DNA of 64,000 bases from Anthostomella pinea (lineage: Eukaryota; Ascomycota; Sordariomycetes; Xylariales; Xylariaceae): assembly GCA_963556695.1 (NCBI GenBank), contig CAUWAG010000019.1, positions 744,001 through 808,000 on the forward strand, given 5' to 3'. Within the stretch, counting starts at the first letter, position 1, and each line of letters starts with the position of its first letter. The notes beneath the pieces are model-generated. The model was not told where the DNA came from. It worked only from the letters and a program-made list of their open reading frames with translations, and did not search any database. Position numbers and translations under genes: made by a program. This document shows, piece by piece, positions 1 to 13,442 of this stretch.

Positions 1-3000
1 ATGAGAGCATCGGTAATGAGCAGCAATTCCAGTATCAACACACTCTCGACTATACGTCTTTACGCGGTCACGGTGTCCATCGAGCAACATGATGGTTGCC
101 TCCGGGTGGAAACCTACCCTCTATAGGTACACGACTACGGTAGTCGAGCCTGTGGTCTGATTACATGGTTGGTATCAGGTCCAACCAAGGCAGAAAGTCC
201 GAGGCTCACATAACCGGATGAGTGACCGACCACTTAACCTAGATGCCCTATCGTCACCTCTGGAAAAGGTAATGGAAAAGCATTGGCCGGCTGAGCACGA
301 CATTTCAGACGGTGGAGGTTGTAGATGCCCGTTGTCTCTCTCCATACCTAGAGATGGTGTTAGCAGATAGTCATCTTGCTACCACTTACTGGCGTGTAAT
401 GACGCCGTGCTGTGAGATGTTCTACAGTAGACAGGACAGATGGTGATGATGAGGTCGTTGACGAGACGAGACGGTACATGACGAGACGGACGAGACGAGG
501 CAATAGCTTGATAGTGACGGCAGGAATCACTACACGGACTCAGGGATCTGCTGCGAGGCCCCTTCGCGTCCGTCCGTCCATCCGTCTGTCCGTCTGTCCC
601 GTGTACATTCCGACGCCGATGTTGTTCACGCTTGGCGAGGACGCCGGTCAAGTGGGCATCTGCGCGTTCATGAAGGGAGTTGGGGATTGGTGTCGTGTCG
701 AGTACCTCGTGGTAATCCCACTGGCGAGTGTGAGAACTGAAAGCTTGCGAAGCTGGACAGACATAGGTGTGTATATATGTATGTGTATAGATCGATCGTA
801 TCCTACTGGATAAAGTATGTATGTGTACAGGAAGGGCGAGACGGTACCCTGTATATGGGAGCAATATATATGAACCGATGCACATGGCATGAGCGTGATA
901 GTGTTGTTGTCTATTGGAAAAGGTCTTCGCGAACGTTCTCATCATCTTGAAGCCATCTTTCATGCCAGAGACCTGTATCATCGGGTCTGGTTTGCAAGTT
1001 TCGATGATGTGCTTCGCAAGATGAACATTATCGCGCTCCGTGAGCTTCATCTCGTCCTCCCAGCCGATATCGTACAAGGCGAGGAACGAAGCCTGTCTGT
1101 ACAGCTCCCAATTGGAGGGTCCTCTGAGGTAAGTCTCCTTGTCAGGTTTGAAGCTAAATCGCTTCCATTTGAGCTTGCAAGCCCTCTCGGACAAGAGGGG
1201 GCGTTGGCAGGGAATCACCAGACTGCCTTACATGTTTCCAACTGGTCATGCCAGCTTATACCCAGGGTTGTCAAGCCAGTTATGGATGTGGTTGCTTCTC
1301 TCACGAGGCCTTTGTAGCAGAGTAGCCGGGCCGTGGTTGGCTTCAAAGACTTGACGAATCCCAGTAGCGAGGTAATCCGTCAAATGTAGGGAGTTGTATG
1401 TGGCCACCTCCCCACTGATACCGTTGAACTTGGGGGTCTGAATATGTACCTACTTGGATTCTCACTACGTCTGTAAGAGAACAACGGGTGAGGGCGTGGA
1501 AAGATACGCAGGTCAGGATTTGCACATCGACACAGACAGTCTTTGCCTTGAGCTGTAGCTTGCGAGTTATGTGATGGATTTGTCAGTTGGGGGCTTGGAG
1601 CTCATCCCCGTGAGGTTGTCCATTTCAGATCAGTGCTTCTGTCCTACCCTGGTGAGGTTGATCAGCTGGATCAGTGTTTTCGAGGTGACGCATACACCTC
1701 TACTTGAGGAATTACCTGCTTGTGACCGGCCGGGCCGCCAAGGTGTCTTCGAGGTAGGCGGGCGGAAATCACGGCGTCTTGGCCATCGTATGTGTGAAAC
1801 GAGACAGAATGGTGATCAGCCATACCAGCGTCAACTTGCGTGTCATATATCAGGAGTCGTTGTCAGTATGAGTACTTTATCCGCCCTGCCCATCGCCGTG
1901 TCTGCGGGGTATGGGTGTTGATAATAGCTTTGGGATCGTAATGTTGACTAAGGGATATATAGGTGGTGTGGTAGATACGTTACTGGCGAGGTGGGCGGTA
2001 CTCAGCGGATGGGAAGGGATGGGAAGATTGGCTAGCCCCTCGATCTGAGATCTAAGTTCAAGCCTAGACGGACAAGGGATCTTCAGGGACCAACCCGTTG
2101 ACCGCGCCCTCGGTATGCCCGTCGCGGTGGCTTATACATAATCTTACTCAAGGGCCAAGGCGCCGTGGTGATCTATTGCCAATTTGACTCGGAAGTGCCG
2201 GGTGCGTTGGTGCAACACGCTGTTTCTGGGGACTGCTTGGATGGCAATCCGGAATCCGATTAAAGGTCTGGCACTTTCCTATCCATCAATGCCGATCTCA
2301 CTTGTCGAATGTCGATGCCGGGTTCGACTTCAGCCTTATCCGCAGGCTCTAGATCCTAGACTCGTATCAGATACACTGTCGTAACTCGTTACAAGTTCCA
2401 TTGGTGTTGGCTGGCGGTGTTGATAGAGTGGCGTCACCATGCCAGAGATAGTAAACTCGGCTAGACATAAGAATCTGGCGAACGTGGTGCAATCAACCGC
2501 ACCTAGGCTCTAGCATGCGCCTAGAGATGTGTGACTTTGCCGGAAAGCTGAGAAATGAAGCTTGCAACGGTTGATGCATTGCGTGTATGTGGGAGCGAAC
2601 ACTCCGGGTTTCCCTAGCCCGGTAGGCTTTGAAGGGTATTACTATTGGCACAAGAATTGCCCTTGTTGTCGCCAAGCTGAGGTAATTCGACTCTTTTCCA
2701 TGCTGGCAGACCGCCAGACTGTAGACTGTGGGGGTACCTGAAGTTGATGCAGGAAACCAGGAAACACGGAAACACGGAAACACCCTCACGACGGGAGCCT
2801 CTTCTCAGCAAATGGGGGTGGAGTCGGGAATCAAGATGGAATCTTCGATGACGTCGGGTACGGTTTGTCTCGTCGCTTGTGCAGAGAAGCGCATGGACCA
2901 GATTGTGATCATAGCGCCGGGCTGCTTCGCGAACCTCATTTGGATTAGGTAGTCCAAGCGTAGGGGGGGTTTCTCGGAAACCATGCCGGAATCTGGTCCA

Positions 3001-5224
3001 GCCAATGACTGTGGCCTGGGAAAGCTCAATTGAAACCTACCTGGTAATGGCTTTTTCTTTGCCTTCAAGTCGCGCTTGCCCTGCAGTGACATCATTCAAG
3101 AGAAAGGACGCAATGGACGGGAAGGTCTTCTTACGTGCTGCCTCTAGTCTTCACGATATGAGCCCTCTGTTGAAAAGTATGCAAATGAAAGAAACTACTA
3201 TATTCCTTAGATTGACAACTCGTGTACTGTGTAGGGCATTGAAAGATACACGACTTTTCTGTCAGCCCAGCCAACTATCACAGCCCTTGAGTGTAGGTAG
3301 CATTGGATGATCAATGTCAGCATGTCAAGTTGCTAATACCTTTCTCGTTATCTGATTTAGGACAGGTGAAGTCAGTTAGCGGATTTTCGAGGGATTCAGA
3401 TCTGACATCGGAATCCCTCATATCGCTCCTCCGCAGCGTCTTTAGAACCATCGCCTCAACTTCTCAGCCGGAGCGCTCACATCATGGACGGCTCCGCAGT
3501 ACATGATCCTCATTCATCGGAGAGCTTACATTTTACGGGGATGAGATAAGCTTAGACGGTCATATTTCTGTAAATAGCCCTGACAGGCCCGGCGGGACGA
3601 CCCTCGTTGCACATAGATCCTGTCGTTCTGGTTGGGCTGGCGGCTGTGGTCAGATCTTCCGCACACCACCTCAGCACCGGAGGAAGAGATCTGCATTGAT
3701 CCATCCACGCGCAACATCTGGGATACGGCCTCGCTATCAGCTCTTCCTCTGTGACACTCTGGCAGTTCTGGGCATGTAGGTAGATACCCTTGCCTCTGTC
3801 AGGACTAACGAGGCGAACAATCACCAAGGTGAGCTCTGCCTGACACCGGCAAACAGACACCAGGTGAGCCCTGAAGAGTCAAACTGAGTCTTCGGGACGG
3901 GTCTTTCAACTCAAGTTTGTGCCGTTCTAGATGTTTTAACTCTACCCGCAGCACCACTTGTTGACTGAACGCACGAACCTCAGACAGTTAGGAATCCCGT
4001 CCCTACTAAAAAATACAGTTGTGTACTTCGTTTCTCGATCAAATGTCTGCATCGGATTGATGCAACCGTGACCATTGTGGGCGTATTCCATTACCAATGA
4101 CTAGCACTACACGTAAGGATGAACTTGCATGTAAGTTTGGTAGAGGTACCTCCATACTGTAGGAAAGGAAACTTATTCAGGCACAAGCAGAGGAGGCGCA
4201 TTTTAGGGGCAGCGCCTGGGCCACACGGCAGTCTATTCGCCATCCCACCTCCCACATCCCCCTCGTGCTCCAGATTAGCACTGCGTGCGGCCCCTCAGCG
4301 CCAGCACCATCGCCAGTCCAGCTTTGAACTGGAGGTTATCCGGACCGCCTCCAGCCAGTGAGAGCGACTGCTGTAACAAACCTGTTGAATCCAGCGTGTG
4401 TTCCGTGCGGCCAACAGCAACATTGACACGCACCACCATCAAACATGAGCACGGTTGCCTTATTAACATGTACAAGTACCTCAGCTGCTGCTTATGCCGC
4501 ATACGTCTTACATGTACCTGCCTTCTTGACCCGGACACTGACTGACATACCCGGGCCTGCCCACTGCACTGTCCAGTACACCCGCATGATAACCTAACCT
4601 AATAATTGATCAGAATAGGTACATCCAATGCCAGCTTGCCAGCTCTTGCAACCTGTTCCTGTGCTGGTCCTGATGAGTGCTGAGTCCTGACAGTGACCAG
4701 CTGGCAGCCCTGGCCAACACCTCATCCAATCCCTCGATCGCGATCGCCACTAGACCACCACCACTACTACCACTATGTAGTAACGCCTGCACCACCACCA
4801 GCGCCTATCCCAGTGTCCACCGCCCAACCAGCCAGCCAGCCCGGCCTCGAAAATCCTGTTCTCCCAACTTTCCCACATCCCCATCTTTACCGGTATTTCA
4901 CATTCCCATTCATTGTTCCGACTGACGATACCATCTGTCCTGTACCTACTTCTGCTACTCCAACCTGCTGTCTGGGGTGTTCCGATTGTCGCGACCGCTG
5001 TTCGAGTGACAAGCGCGCTATCTGGTATCTAGTATCTGGGAATCTGCCCCTCACTTCGATACATCGCTCCGTCGCCCTGCTTTCTGCTTTCTGCTGTCTG
5101 CTGTCTGGCTGTCTGCTGTCTGCCTCTTGCAATCTTCCTCCTTGCACACTTCCCCTCTCCCCGCCATCCATCCGTCCCTCCATCCACAACCCACCATCCA
5201 CCCACCCCCTAAACCATCATCACC
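1..5224. other. Gene-poor 5' region with low-complexity DNA
   Basis: Apart from the Gag-like relic listed separately, no convincing coding gene is visible here. Open frames are short, overlap on both strands and show no recognisable domain. A GTCC/GTCT tetranucleotide run lies at about 568-599. The last 500 bases before the MAP kinase start are pyrimidine-rich, with CTG/TCT-type repeats at about 5077-5125 and CCA-rich runs at 4750-4850. Such CT-rich tracts are common in promoters and leaders of filamentous fungi, so this stretch is probably the kinase promoter and 5' leader. Confidence 0.5.
960..1218 (-). pseudogene. Possible Gag-like retrotransposon fragment
   Basis: Reading leftwards from 1218, about 85 codons look protein-like (basic start, a LRGPSNWELYRQ segment, then WEDEMKL and IIETCKP). 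The frame then runs into low-complexity sequence rich in His, Tyr and Thr. The 'L.GP.NW..Y' pattern followed by a short helical region resembles the N-terminus of Gag polyproteins of Copia-type retroelements. No zinc knuckle, protease, integrase or reverse transcriptase frame is seen nearby, and no LTR was recognised. It may instead be a chance frame or part of an unknown gene. Confidence 0.3.
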
Positions 5225-6790
<1,566 letters not shown>

Positions 6791-9520
6791 ACAATGTCGT
6801 CCTTCTCGAACCGGTTCAGCGGGAGAACAGCATGACATAAAGCGATGATACCACGATTGAACAAACGCTATATCCACATTCAGACATGAAGATCGGCTTG
6901 ATTCTTGTTCCCGGCGTTCTGAGATGGATTGCGGGGACTGGCGGCTTTTGCAAATTTCGACAGGCCAGAGAGGTCTGCCACAATGCCGGAGAAAGCCGGG
7001 TGATGAAAACCGAAGAGCCTGGCACACGCCAAGGGATATCGAGTAGTGGATTGGCCTGTATAGTGGTAATATAACGCATGGGTCCGACATGACATTCATC
7101 TCGGCAGGCCTCTCATTTCTCCCGAAAAGGGATTCCTGAAACCTGACCCAACGGCTACAGTGCTGATAAGGCCGAAGGATCCGACCCAGGAGTAGTTGTT
7201 GGTGCATTGCGGACGGCTAATCGTACAAGAGTCGATGCGTCTAGCGGCTGAATATGGACGTGTGCCACCTTCCCCATAACCACATTCTTGACTCGGCCAT
7301 TGCCATAGGTCAAACACGAGAGGTCAACAACTGAACCGAACATCGCAATTGAGCATCTGATTTGGTGGTGCCCTTTCGTGAAGCAATCATCGTAGCTACT
7401 GCTTGTACGAAAGATCAAGTGAGGTCCTGGAACCTCAGTTTTCTCACAATATCCAACAACGATTAGGTTTCCTGTACCCAACCAACCATATCATGGGATG
7501 TGTGTTCCTGTCGGGGTCGTATTTATGGTGTATACATATGCCAGTATAGTCGAAGGGGTCAGGTTGTCGCGTGGTGTAGACCACGTACTTGTCAGTTGAC
7601 AGTCAGTTACCGGACGAGCCACTTTCCTGCGCGAGGGCCTCGCCTCGGGCGTATCGGCCTAGAGCTCGCTGTTCTTGTTGTTCATTTGCCCCTGGTTGAT
7701 GGCCCTTCGATTTTGGTGGATGCGTGGATGGACCGGCTCCCTCGCGTGGAGAAAGAGAGAACAAAAACCCACACAAGCTAGACCTTCGGGAGGTTGGTTG
7801 CCTTGGATGACACGCCGTGCCACGTGGAGAGTGGAGGTGAGTAGGGCCTGTGTTGGATAGGTGAGGGAGTCTGGGCTCGGTATGTATGGCACTTGGTGCC
7901 ATGTACTTCTACCTGGATGTGGACGTGGTCGTGGAACGGGCACTGTGCGGAAGGGGATGATGGTTGAGAAGGGGGGTTGGCAGATAGGTGAGGGGAGATA
8001 AGGGCGAGGGAGTTGGAGCTGGGAGTTAGAGCTAGAGTACTCTCCGCTCTCTTCCCGTTGATGTGGCGGATGGAGTCCGGTATGAGATAAGGTCGTGGAT
8101 TAGCTGGTTCCTAAGTTTCGACGTGTGGTGGGGTATGGGGGAGAGAATGTGCCACTGGAGGCTTCAGGGCAGGTGAGAGAAGGGGAGGAGCAGACTGCTG
8201 CGGGACTCGGCATTGGCGTTGGCCTTAGCTGGCCTTCGGGGTAGGCCTGTCGAGGGGCTGTTGCTTCTGTCAGCCTGCCGGGTTGCTCGTGCTTGTGCTT
8301 GTGCTTGTGCTTGTGCTTGCGGTGTCTGGGTGGTGGCTGAGGTCTTTGGCGTTTTGGGGGAGCGGATGGAAGGACAGAAGGGTAGTCTAGGTTATTGGGG
8401 CGGCATTGCGTGTGATAATGGAGGTTGTGGTGGCTTGGGAGTGGTAGCGGAATGACAGTGGGAATGGGAATGAGGAATGGGGAGTGGGAAAAGGGGGTAT
8501 GTCCATGACCACGTGTATCGGCCGCCTGAGGTCGAGGCGGCAAGGAAGGAAGGGATGGGTGATGATAAGTGGCCCAGGTGAATGTATCGCGGTCGCTTGA
8601 CGGCGGGTACAGACGATCCCCTGACGTGCGAGATGGGACAGCCAAGTCATGGTAGCCCAGGCTCGTCACGACCGTGGGCGGGAAGAAGTTGCTATACACC
8701 GATATCAAATGTCGTCGAAGCTTTGGTCTGGGGTTTTCTCGTGGGGCTGATCACGAGGTCGCGGTGTTTGCTTATCGGGCAACGACATCACGTTTATGGA
8801 CATGGTCGTAAATGCTGTGCGACTCTGTCAGTTCTGAGCTACAGCCCATATTCATTTCATCTTAGCAGTATGGAGGGACGAGATCAGCTGATGGGGTGAC
8901 GCTGGTTGACGCATATGGCTGGCTGGTCGAGGTGCTGGAGGCATGAGTTGATCTTTGTATGTACGTATCACTTCGAGGGTCGTTCTTGGATGTTGTCACG
9001 ACCCTGGCCGGTATGTTTACTGCTTATTAACTCACATATACTGGATGACGACTTTGACAGGCGGTCTACATGTTATGGCGTCGGGCTTGGTGGTGTTGGT
9101 TTGGAGTGGGTTTGGCCGCTTCGTCGCTTCGCGGATGTACATACCAGTCTGTGGGATGGGTCGGCGGTTGGTAAGGCTTGAAATCGAGTTACTATGGGAT
9201 ATGCTCTCTTTAAATTCCTTCTTGCTATATAGGATGTAGATGTCGTTCATGCAAATGTACTGCCCATATCTGGGCAGCTTCATAGTGAAGCGAGTGCCAG
9301 TCGAGAGCGTGAAGGGCGCCTTGGAACTTCGTTTGTCCATTCTTAGGCAATGCCACCGAAACTTCGAGAAATGATTGAGATACCTATCCCATTCACATAG
9401 GTAATGCTAAGAATACTCTATATCTAGCTTCTAGGAGCTCTAGAAGCTGTGTTCTCGCGTGGCTATGCGTTGGCCGCCGGGGTTGTCATCGTGGGAGAAC
9501 GTGTACAAAAAGAATGTTTC
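6791..9520. other. Intergenic region, no gene supported
   Basis: There is no recognisable gene. The part from about 7.7 to 9.1 kb is G-rich on the + strand. It contains a hexanucleotide GCTTGT repeat at about 8291-8319, which makes a long but low-complexity frame on the minus strand (rich in Pro, His and Lys). The first few hundred bases probably hold the 3' UTR of the MAP kinase. Confidence 0.45.
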
Positions 9521-9605
9521 AGCCGCTAGGGGAATCGAACCGCTGCGCCTAAGGATACCTTGTAAGAATAGTTTGTGAGAATATCTCGCTAGGCCGTACC
9601 GACCC
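9521..9605 (-). tRNA. Degenerate tRNA-like element
   Basis: Read on the minus strand, this stretch has a perfect box B-type T-loop core (GGTTCGATTCC). The ends AGCCG and CGGCT can pair as part of an acceptor stem, and an anticodon-like stem GATAT/GTATC encloses an enlarged loop that would need an intron. A T-run follows at about 9505-9513, as for Pol III termination. However, the T-stem has a mismatch, the acceptor stem is incomplete and no normal D-arm forms. I therefore read it as a decayed or misfolding tRNA copy and do not assign an amino acid. Confidence 0.25.
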
Positions 9606-9610
9606 GGCTA

Positions 9611-12600
9611 CCAATTAAACATGCTAAACTGAACTATATATGCCTTGCACGATTGTCAAGGTGCGAGAAATAGGGGGGCTGACTTAAGGTTTGTGATGTG
9701 GCTGCTTTAAATTTGCTCCGGGTACACGCAATGAGGCGCCCTGATGGTTTAGATGAGGAGTTCGGTGCTTATGCGTATGGTCTTGGAGAATACCTAGAGT
9801 AATTTATAAGAGTCATAACCAGGTGATTGTCTTACCTCTTGATAGCGACGGCGTCGCCGTAGCTGGGTTCCCATTCTCGCTGCGAGTGGAGACGAAGCGG
9901 AGGCTTGACGCTCGCGTTTACATTCGCATGCTTCTTGGAAGACCTACCTAGAACATAAAAGCTAATGTGGAAGATGACCGATACATCCCTTCAGTCATAT
10001 AACATATCCATCTCTGTCGGATCTTCGGGGCGGCCATAGCATGCTGAGGACTGTTCCCCTTACCATAGCCTCCGACAACGCCCCTCTGACCTGGCCGAGG
10101 GCTTCCAGGTCGGGTAATCTGTGGTGTGGGAGCAGCTGCATATGTATAAAAGACCAGCTCATCTGTATCTACGAACAACTGGTCCGTATTCGATCTGTCA
10201 GACATCATGCCTCCGGATCTAAGCTTAGCCGGCGGCCGGCCGAAAGGCCATCCCATGCTGCCATCAGAAGGCCTCACCATCGCACTCCAGCCGCATTACT
10301 GCGAACTGCTAAGACTCAAGCAGCCTTGGCATCAGCGTTTTGATCACTGTGACCTCTCGCCCGTAGGGGTATACACCGAAGCTTCCGTCCCTCTCAAACC
10401 CTTGGGTTCTTGCCGCGATATCGGTCCACCCAGCCGGCGGTGGAGGGTGTTCCCATCGGTGAGTAGAACACATATGATTGGCCGTAAGTATGAGCCATGC
10501 CATACGGGATAGCTCACTGGTAACAGTAGTAATCTGTGCAGGCCCTGCCGAGGCATGCCTGATACACTGGGGCTCTTTCGACTGTTGGGTGGTGCTCAAA
10601 GACCGATTCTAGGAGGGGGCCTGCTTGTCGTACGACTGAGAAGGAGACCCGCACATTCAATGACTAGATGTTCATTCATGCTTGATCTAAGTCTGACACC
10701 GTGTTTGAATGTTGGCCGCCAGGGCTGGGATGTCGAGCGTGGATGACTTATCAGCAGCCACATGCTGTAAGACATGTGGAGCGAACCCCCTCAAGCCGGG
10801 GAGTGGCCCTTAGGTAGTATTCATCTGCTTTTACAGGCCGGGGGATGTGGAATACTACTGTCAATGCAGTATAACATTGTTGGATGGTGAATCGACGCGT
10901 GGGCTGCAAGCGGTTCCTTCATAGCCAAGATCAAGATTTCTAGGGAAAATCACACAGGGTAGATTATGGACTCGTTAAAATGTGGCTCTCATGTGATATT
11001 GCTGACTCGCTACATCTCATGCCATGTGATTTACGTGGTATGGTGTACTATGATATCTAATACAAGCCCCTGAATGGAAATTAGGTCAGCATCTGTCACC
11101 CTGGCATTGCAGTCCGGCGAATACACAATTCGCAGTGCAATGACTACATATTGAATGTGTTGTTGGTTTCATTGAGTTAATAACGTAGCTAGACATGCCG
11201 TCTAGACATGCCGTTTGGACATGCCGTCTGGATTACATGCGAAAGAGGCCCGTTGGGACGACCTTATCTTGATCCTTTGGCCCAAAAAAGGAGGGACAAA
11301 AGCACTGCCAAAAGCCCGACAATTATCCTCCAATCTCGAGCCACTGCTATGCACTTTGATCACATCGAGGCTGGGTCAGGTCGGGATAAACTCATAGCCT
11401 GTAGCGTTCACTCTGATCTAAATCTCGCATGGCATAGTATGTCCGTCGGGGACTTGTGGTGACCGGTAGAGAATCAGCGCAGGCAGGTTCCATGACCGAT
11501 AGCGGACCTGCGCGATGTTGAACCCGGCGATACATACGAATATGGACGGCCGCCTCCGTCTCGTCGCTGCGGCAGATGCAGATTCGATCACCCGTCGTCT
11601 CCCCGACGGACTAAGGCGACTTGGCACATCTGGTGGTGGACCCAGGTTGCAGTAATTCTTCTAGAAACACACGAGACGTCGAGCCGGGCTCCGGTTCTTC
11701 GTCGCTGACCGACCGCTGACGAGCGTGACGTTGGGCGCAGCCCCGGAGATATATCATGCGATCAGCTTCGAATACGGTCTGGCTAGTCGTCGATCATCGA
11801 GCCTCATTCAGAGCACTTGCCCGAAGTATACCTGGTTCAGGACGAGAACAGCTGTTTACTGCAGGTTGTTCGTGCACGTAAGGTCTTCCCTGCGATCGTT
11901 CCTGCAGGTCTGGAAGTGATAGCCTTGGAGCCACACCTTATTACTCTGAAGAGCAGGCGTATGCGATGGAACCGCAGACGGACCTGATGCTGATGCGATG
12001 CTGCCTGCAATGGGCCTTGGGGCCTGGTTACAGTAGGTGCTATTCCTCATGGTGTCTTTGAGATCGTATCAGAGTTACGCGCGGTGGGTAACAATGGGAT
12101 GCAGGTGGACTGGGCCGTCTTGCTCTCCCCCTTTTCCTCTTCTTCGGCAGATCGCTCGCGTCCTCTTCTGACACAGGTGACAGGCGATGACGAGAGGGAA
12201 GCACGTGTGCCCTGAGTTATATCTCCTACACCAACGGATCCTGGTGTGCTGAGCTGTCTGTCATGCACTCCAGTTTTCCGTCCTCCTGTGCGACCACTTG
12301 CCTTTCTCGGTTGAGCCGGTTTCGTCGACGTGCATAACGGGGTCCCCTGCAAGGAGTGACTTGTGGCTGAAGATTGCCTGCATCTTGCTTTCTTTTTCTT
12401 CCGTTCCCAGGCCCTGCGACAAACCACTGCGTCGTCGCTTGATCAGCTGCCAGGCTGACGGGCCAGCCAGCGTCCAGAGCGATGGATCATGGGGGGGAGG
12501 CTGACCAGGCTTGGCTGTTCCTGGCACGTTCTGGCGCTCCTTTGATGAAGCTGAGTGGACAACTCCGACGCTTCCGAGGCTTCTCCCCCAGACTTCCAGA

Positions 12601-12781
12601 AGCATTCAACGTGGTGGTGACACACGCCATTACAAGCAGCTTTCGAGTGTCTCGCCTGACACCCGAACGCCTGCGGGGTTCCAGGCCGGGTGCCCTGCGC
12701 GGACGAATACGACGTCGAGGACGTCTCTGGGGATCTGGAGCTGCCTGGCAACCCCGTGGAATTGCAGCACCGATGCAATGT
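9611..12781. other. Intergenic region, no gene supported
   Basis: No open frame here resembles a known protein. A 13-bp unit (AGACATGCCGTCT and variants) is repeated three times at 11191-11229. Between about 12.0 and 12.8 kb several frames overlap on both strands, but none shows a domain or a consistent intron structure. This could be decayed coding or transposon DNA. Confidence 0.4.
11191..11229. repeat. Tandem repeat, 13 bp x 3
   Basis: Three consecutive copies of a 13-bp unit built around GACATGCCGT are seen, with one or two substitutions between copies. No function is evident. Confidence 0.8.
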
Positions 12782-13442
12782 TGCCGTTCTCAAGCAGAGT
12801 GTCCAGCCTGACTAAGCATTTTGCACACACACACACACACACACACAATTCTGAGCTGGCATGCGACGAACGACAAAAGTACGTTTTTTGAAGTTATCAT
12901 TACCGGTTTAATGTCTCACATGTCCATATGTATATGTACTAATAGCCCTAGATCGTACTTATTAGTGCATGCCTGGATGAATACTTGCGACGTTAATTTG
13001 GAAGCGTGGTAGTTGCAAAGCGTACTTTTGTCGTCGTCGCTATTAAGTTGATGTTCTGGCTATTTGAGGTAATAATATGACGCGTTTTATAGAAATAATA
13101 ATAATTAAGCGTACAAAGGTCATATAAAGAAAGTAGAATATTTTTTAAAATCGTGTTTTTAACTATACTAGTTATAAAATAAAGATAAAAATGAAACATT
13201 ACTTTAAACATATAATATTATAGATATATTGAATAACTTTATAATAAACTACTTTAAAATTTGGTGGTACTTTGTGATAAGTGCTTTATTATTTATTACC
13301 TTTACATTTACTGTATACAAATTTCTTTTATATCTTTCAACGTGGTAAAGTTATAGCTTTCTTTGTTAAAAGGCGATTTTAAAAAAAAAGCGCAGTGTCT
13401 GCGCAGTTGATGTGGGGCTGGACACTCTGCATGAGAACGGCA
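12782..13442. repeat. AT-rich island inside 27-bp inverted repeats
   Basis: The left arm 12782-12808 and the reverse complement of the right arm 13416-13442 match at 26 of 27 positions (core GTTCTC-A/T-GCAGAGTGTCC). Between them lie a (CA)12 tract at 12824-12847 and about 500 bp of strikingly AT-rich DNA (about 12880-13390) ending in an A9 run. Base composition inside differs sharply from both flanks. Possible explanations are a small non-autonomous DNA transposon, a RIP-mutated repeat relic or an inserted fragment of organellar DNA. I see no target-site duplication that settles it. Short A-rich frames inside have no recognisable product. Confidence 0.6.
12824..12847. repeat. (CA)12 microsatellite
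   Basis: An uninterrupted CA dinucleotide run just inside the left arm of the inverted repeat. Confidence 0.95.

Noticed and set aside
8100..8708. 202-codon open frame on the minus strand
   Set aside because: Low-complexity Pro/His/Ser/Lys-rich peptide caused by G-rich DNA and the GCTTGT repeat; no domain.
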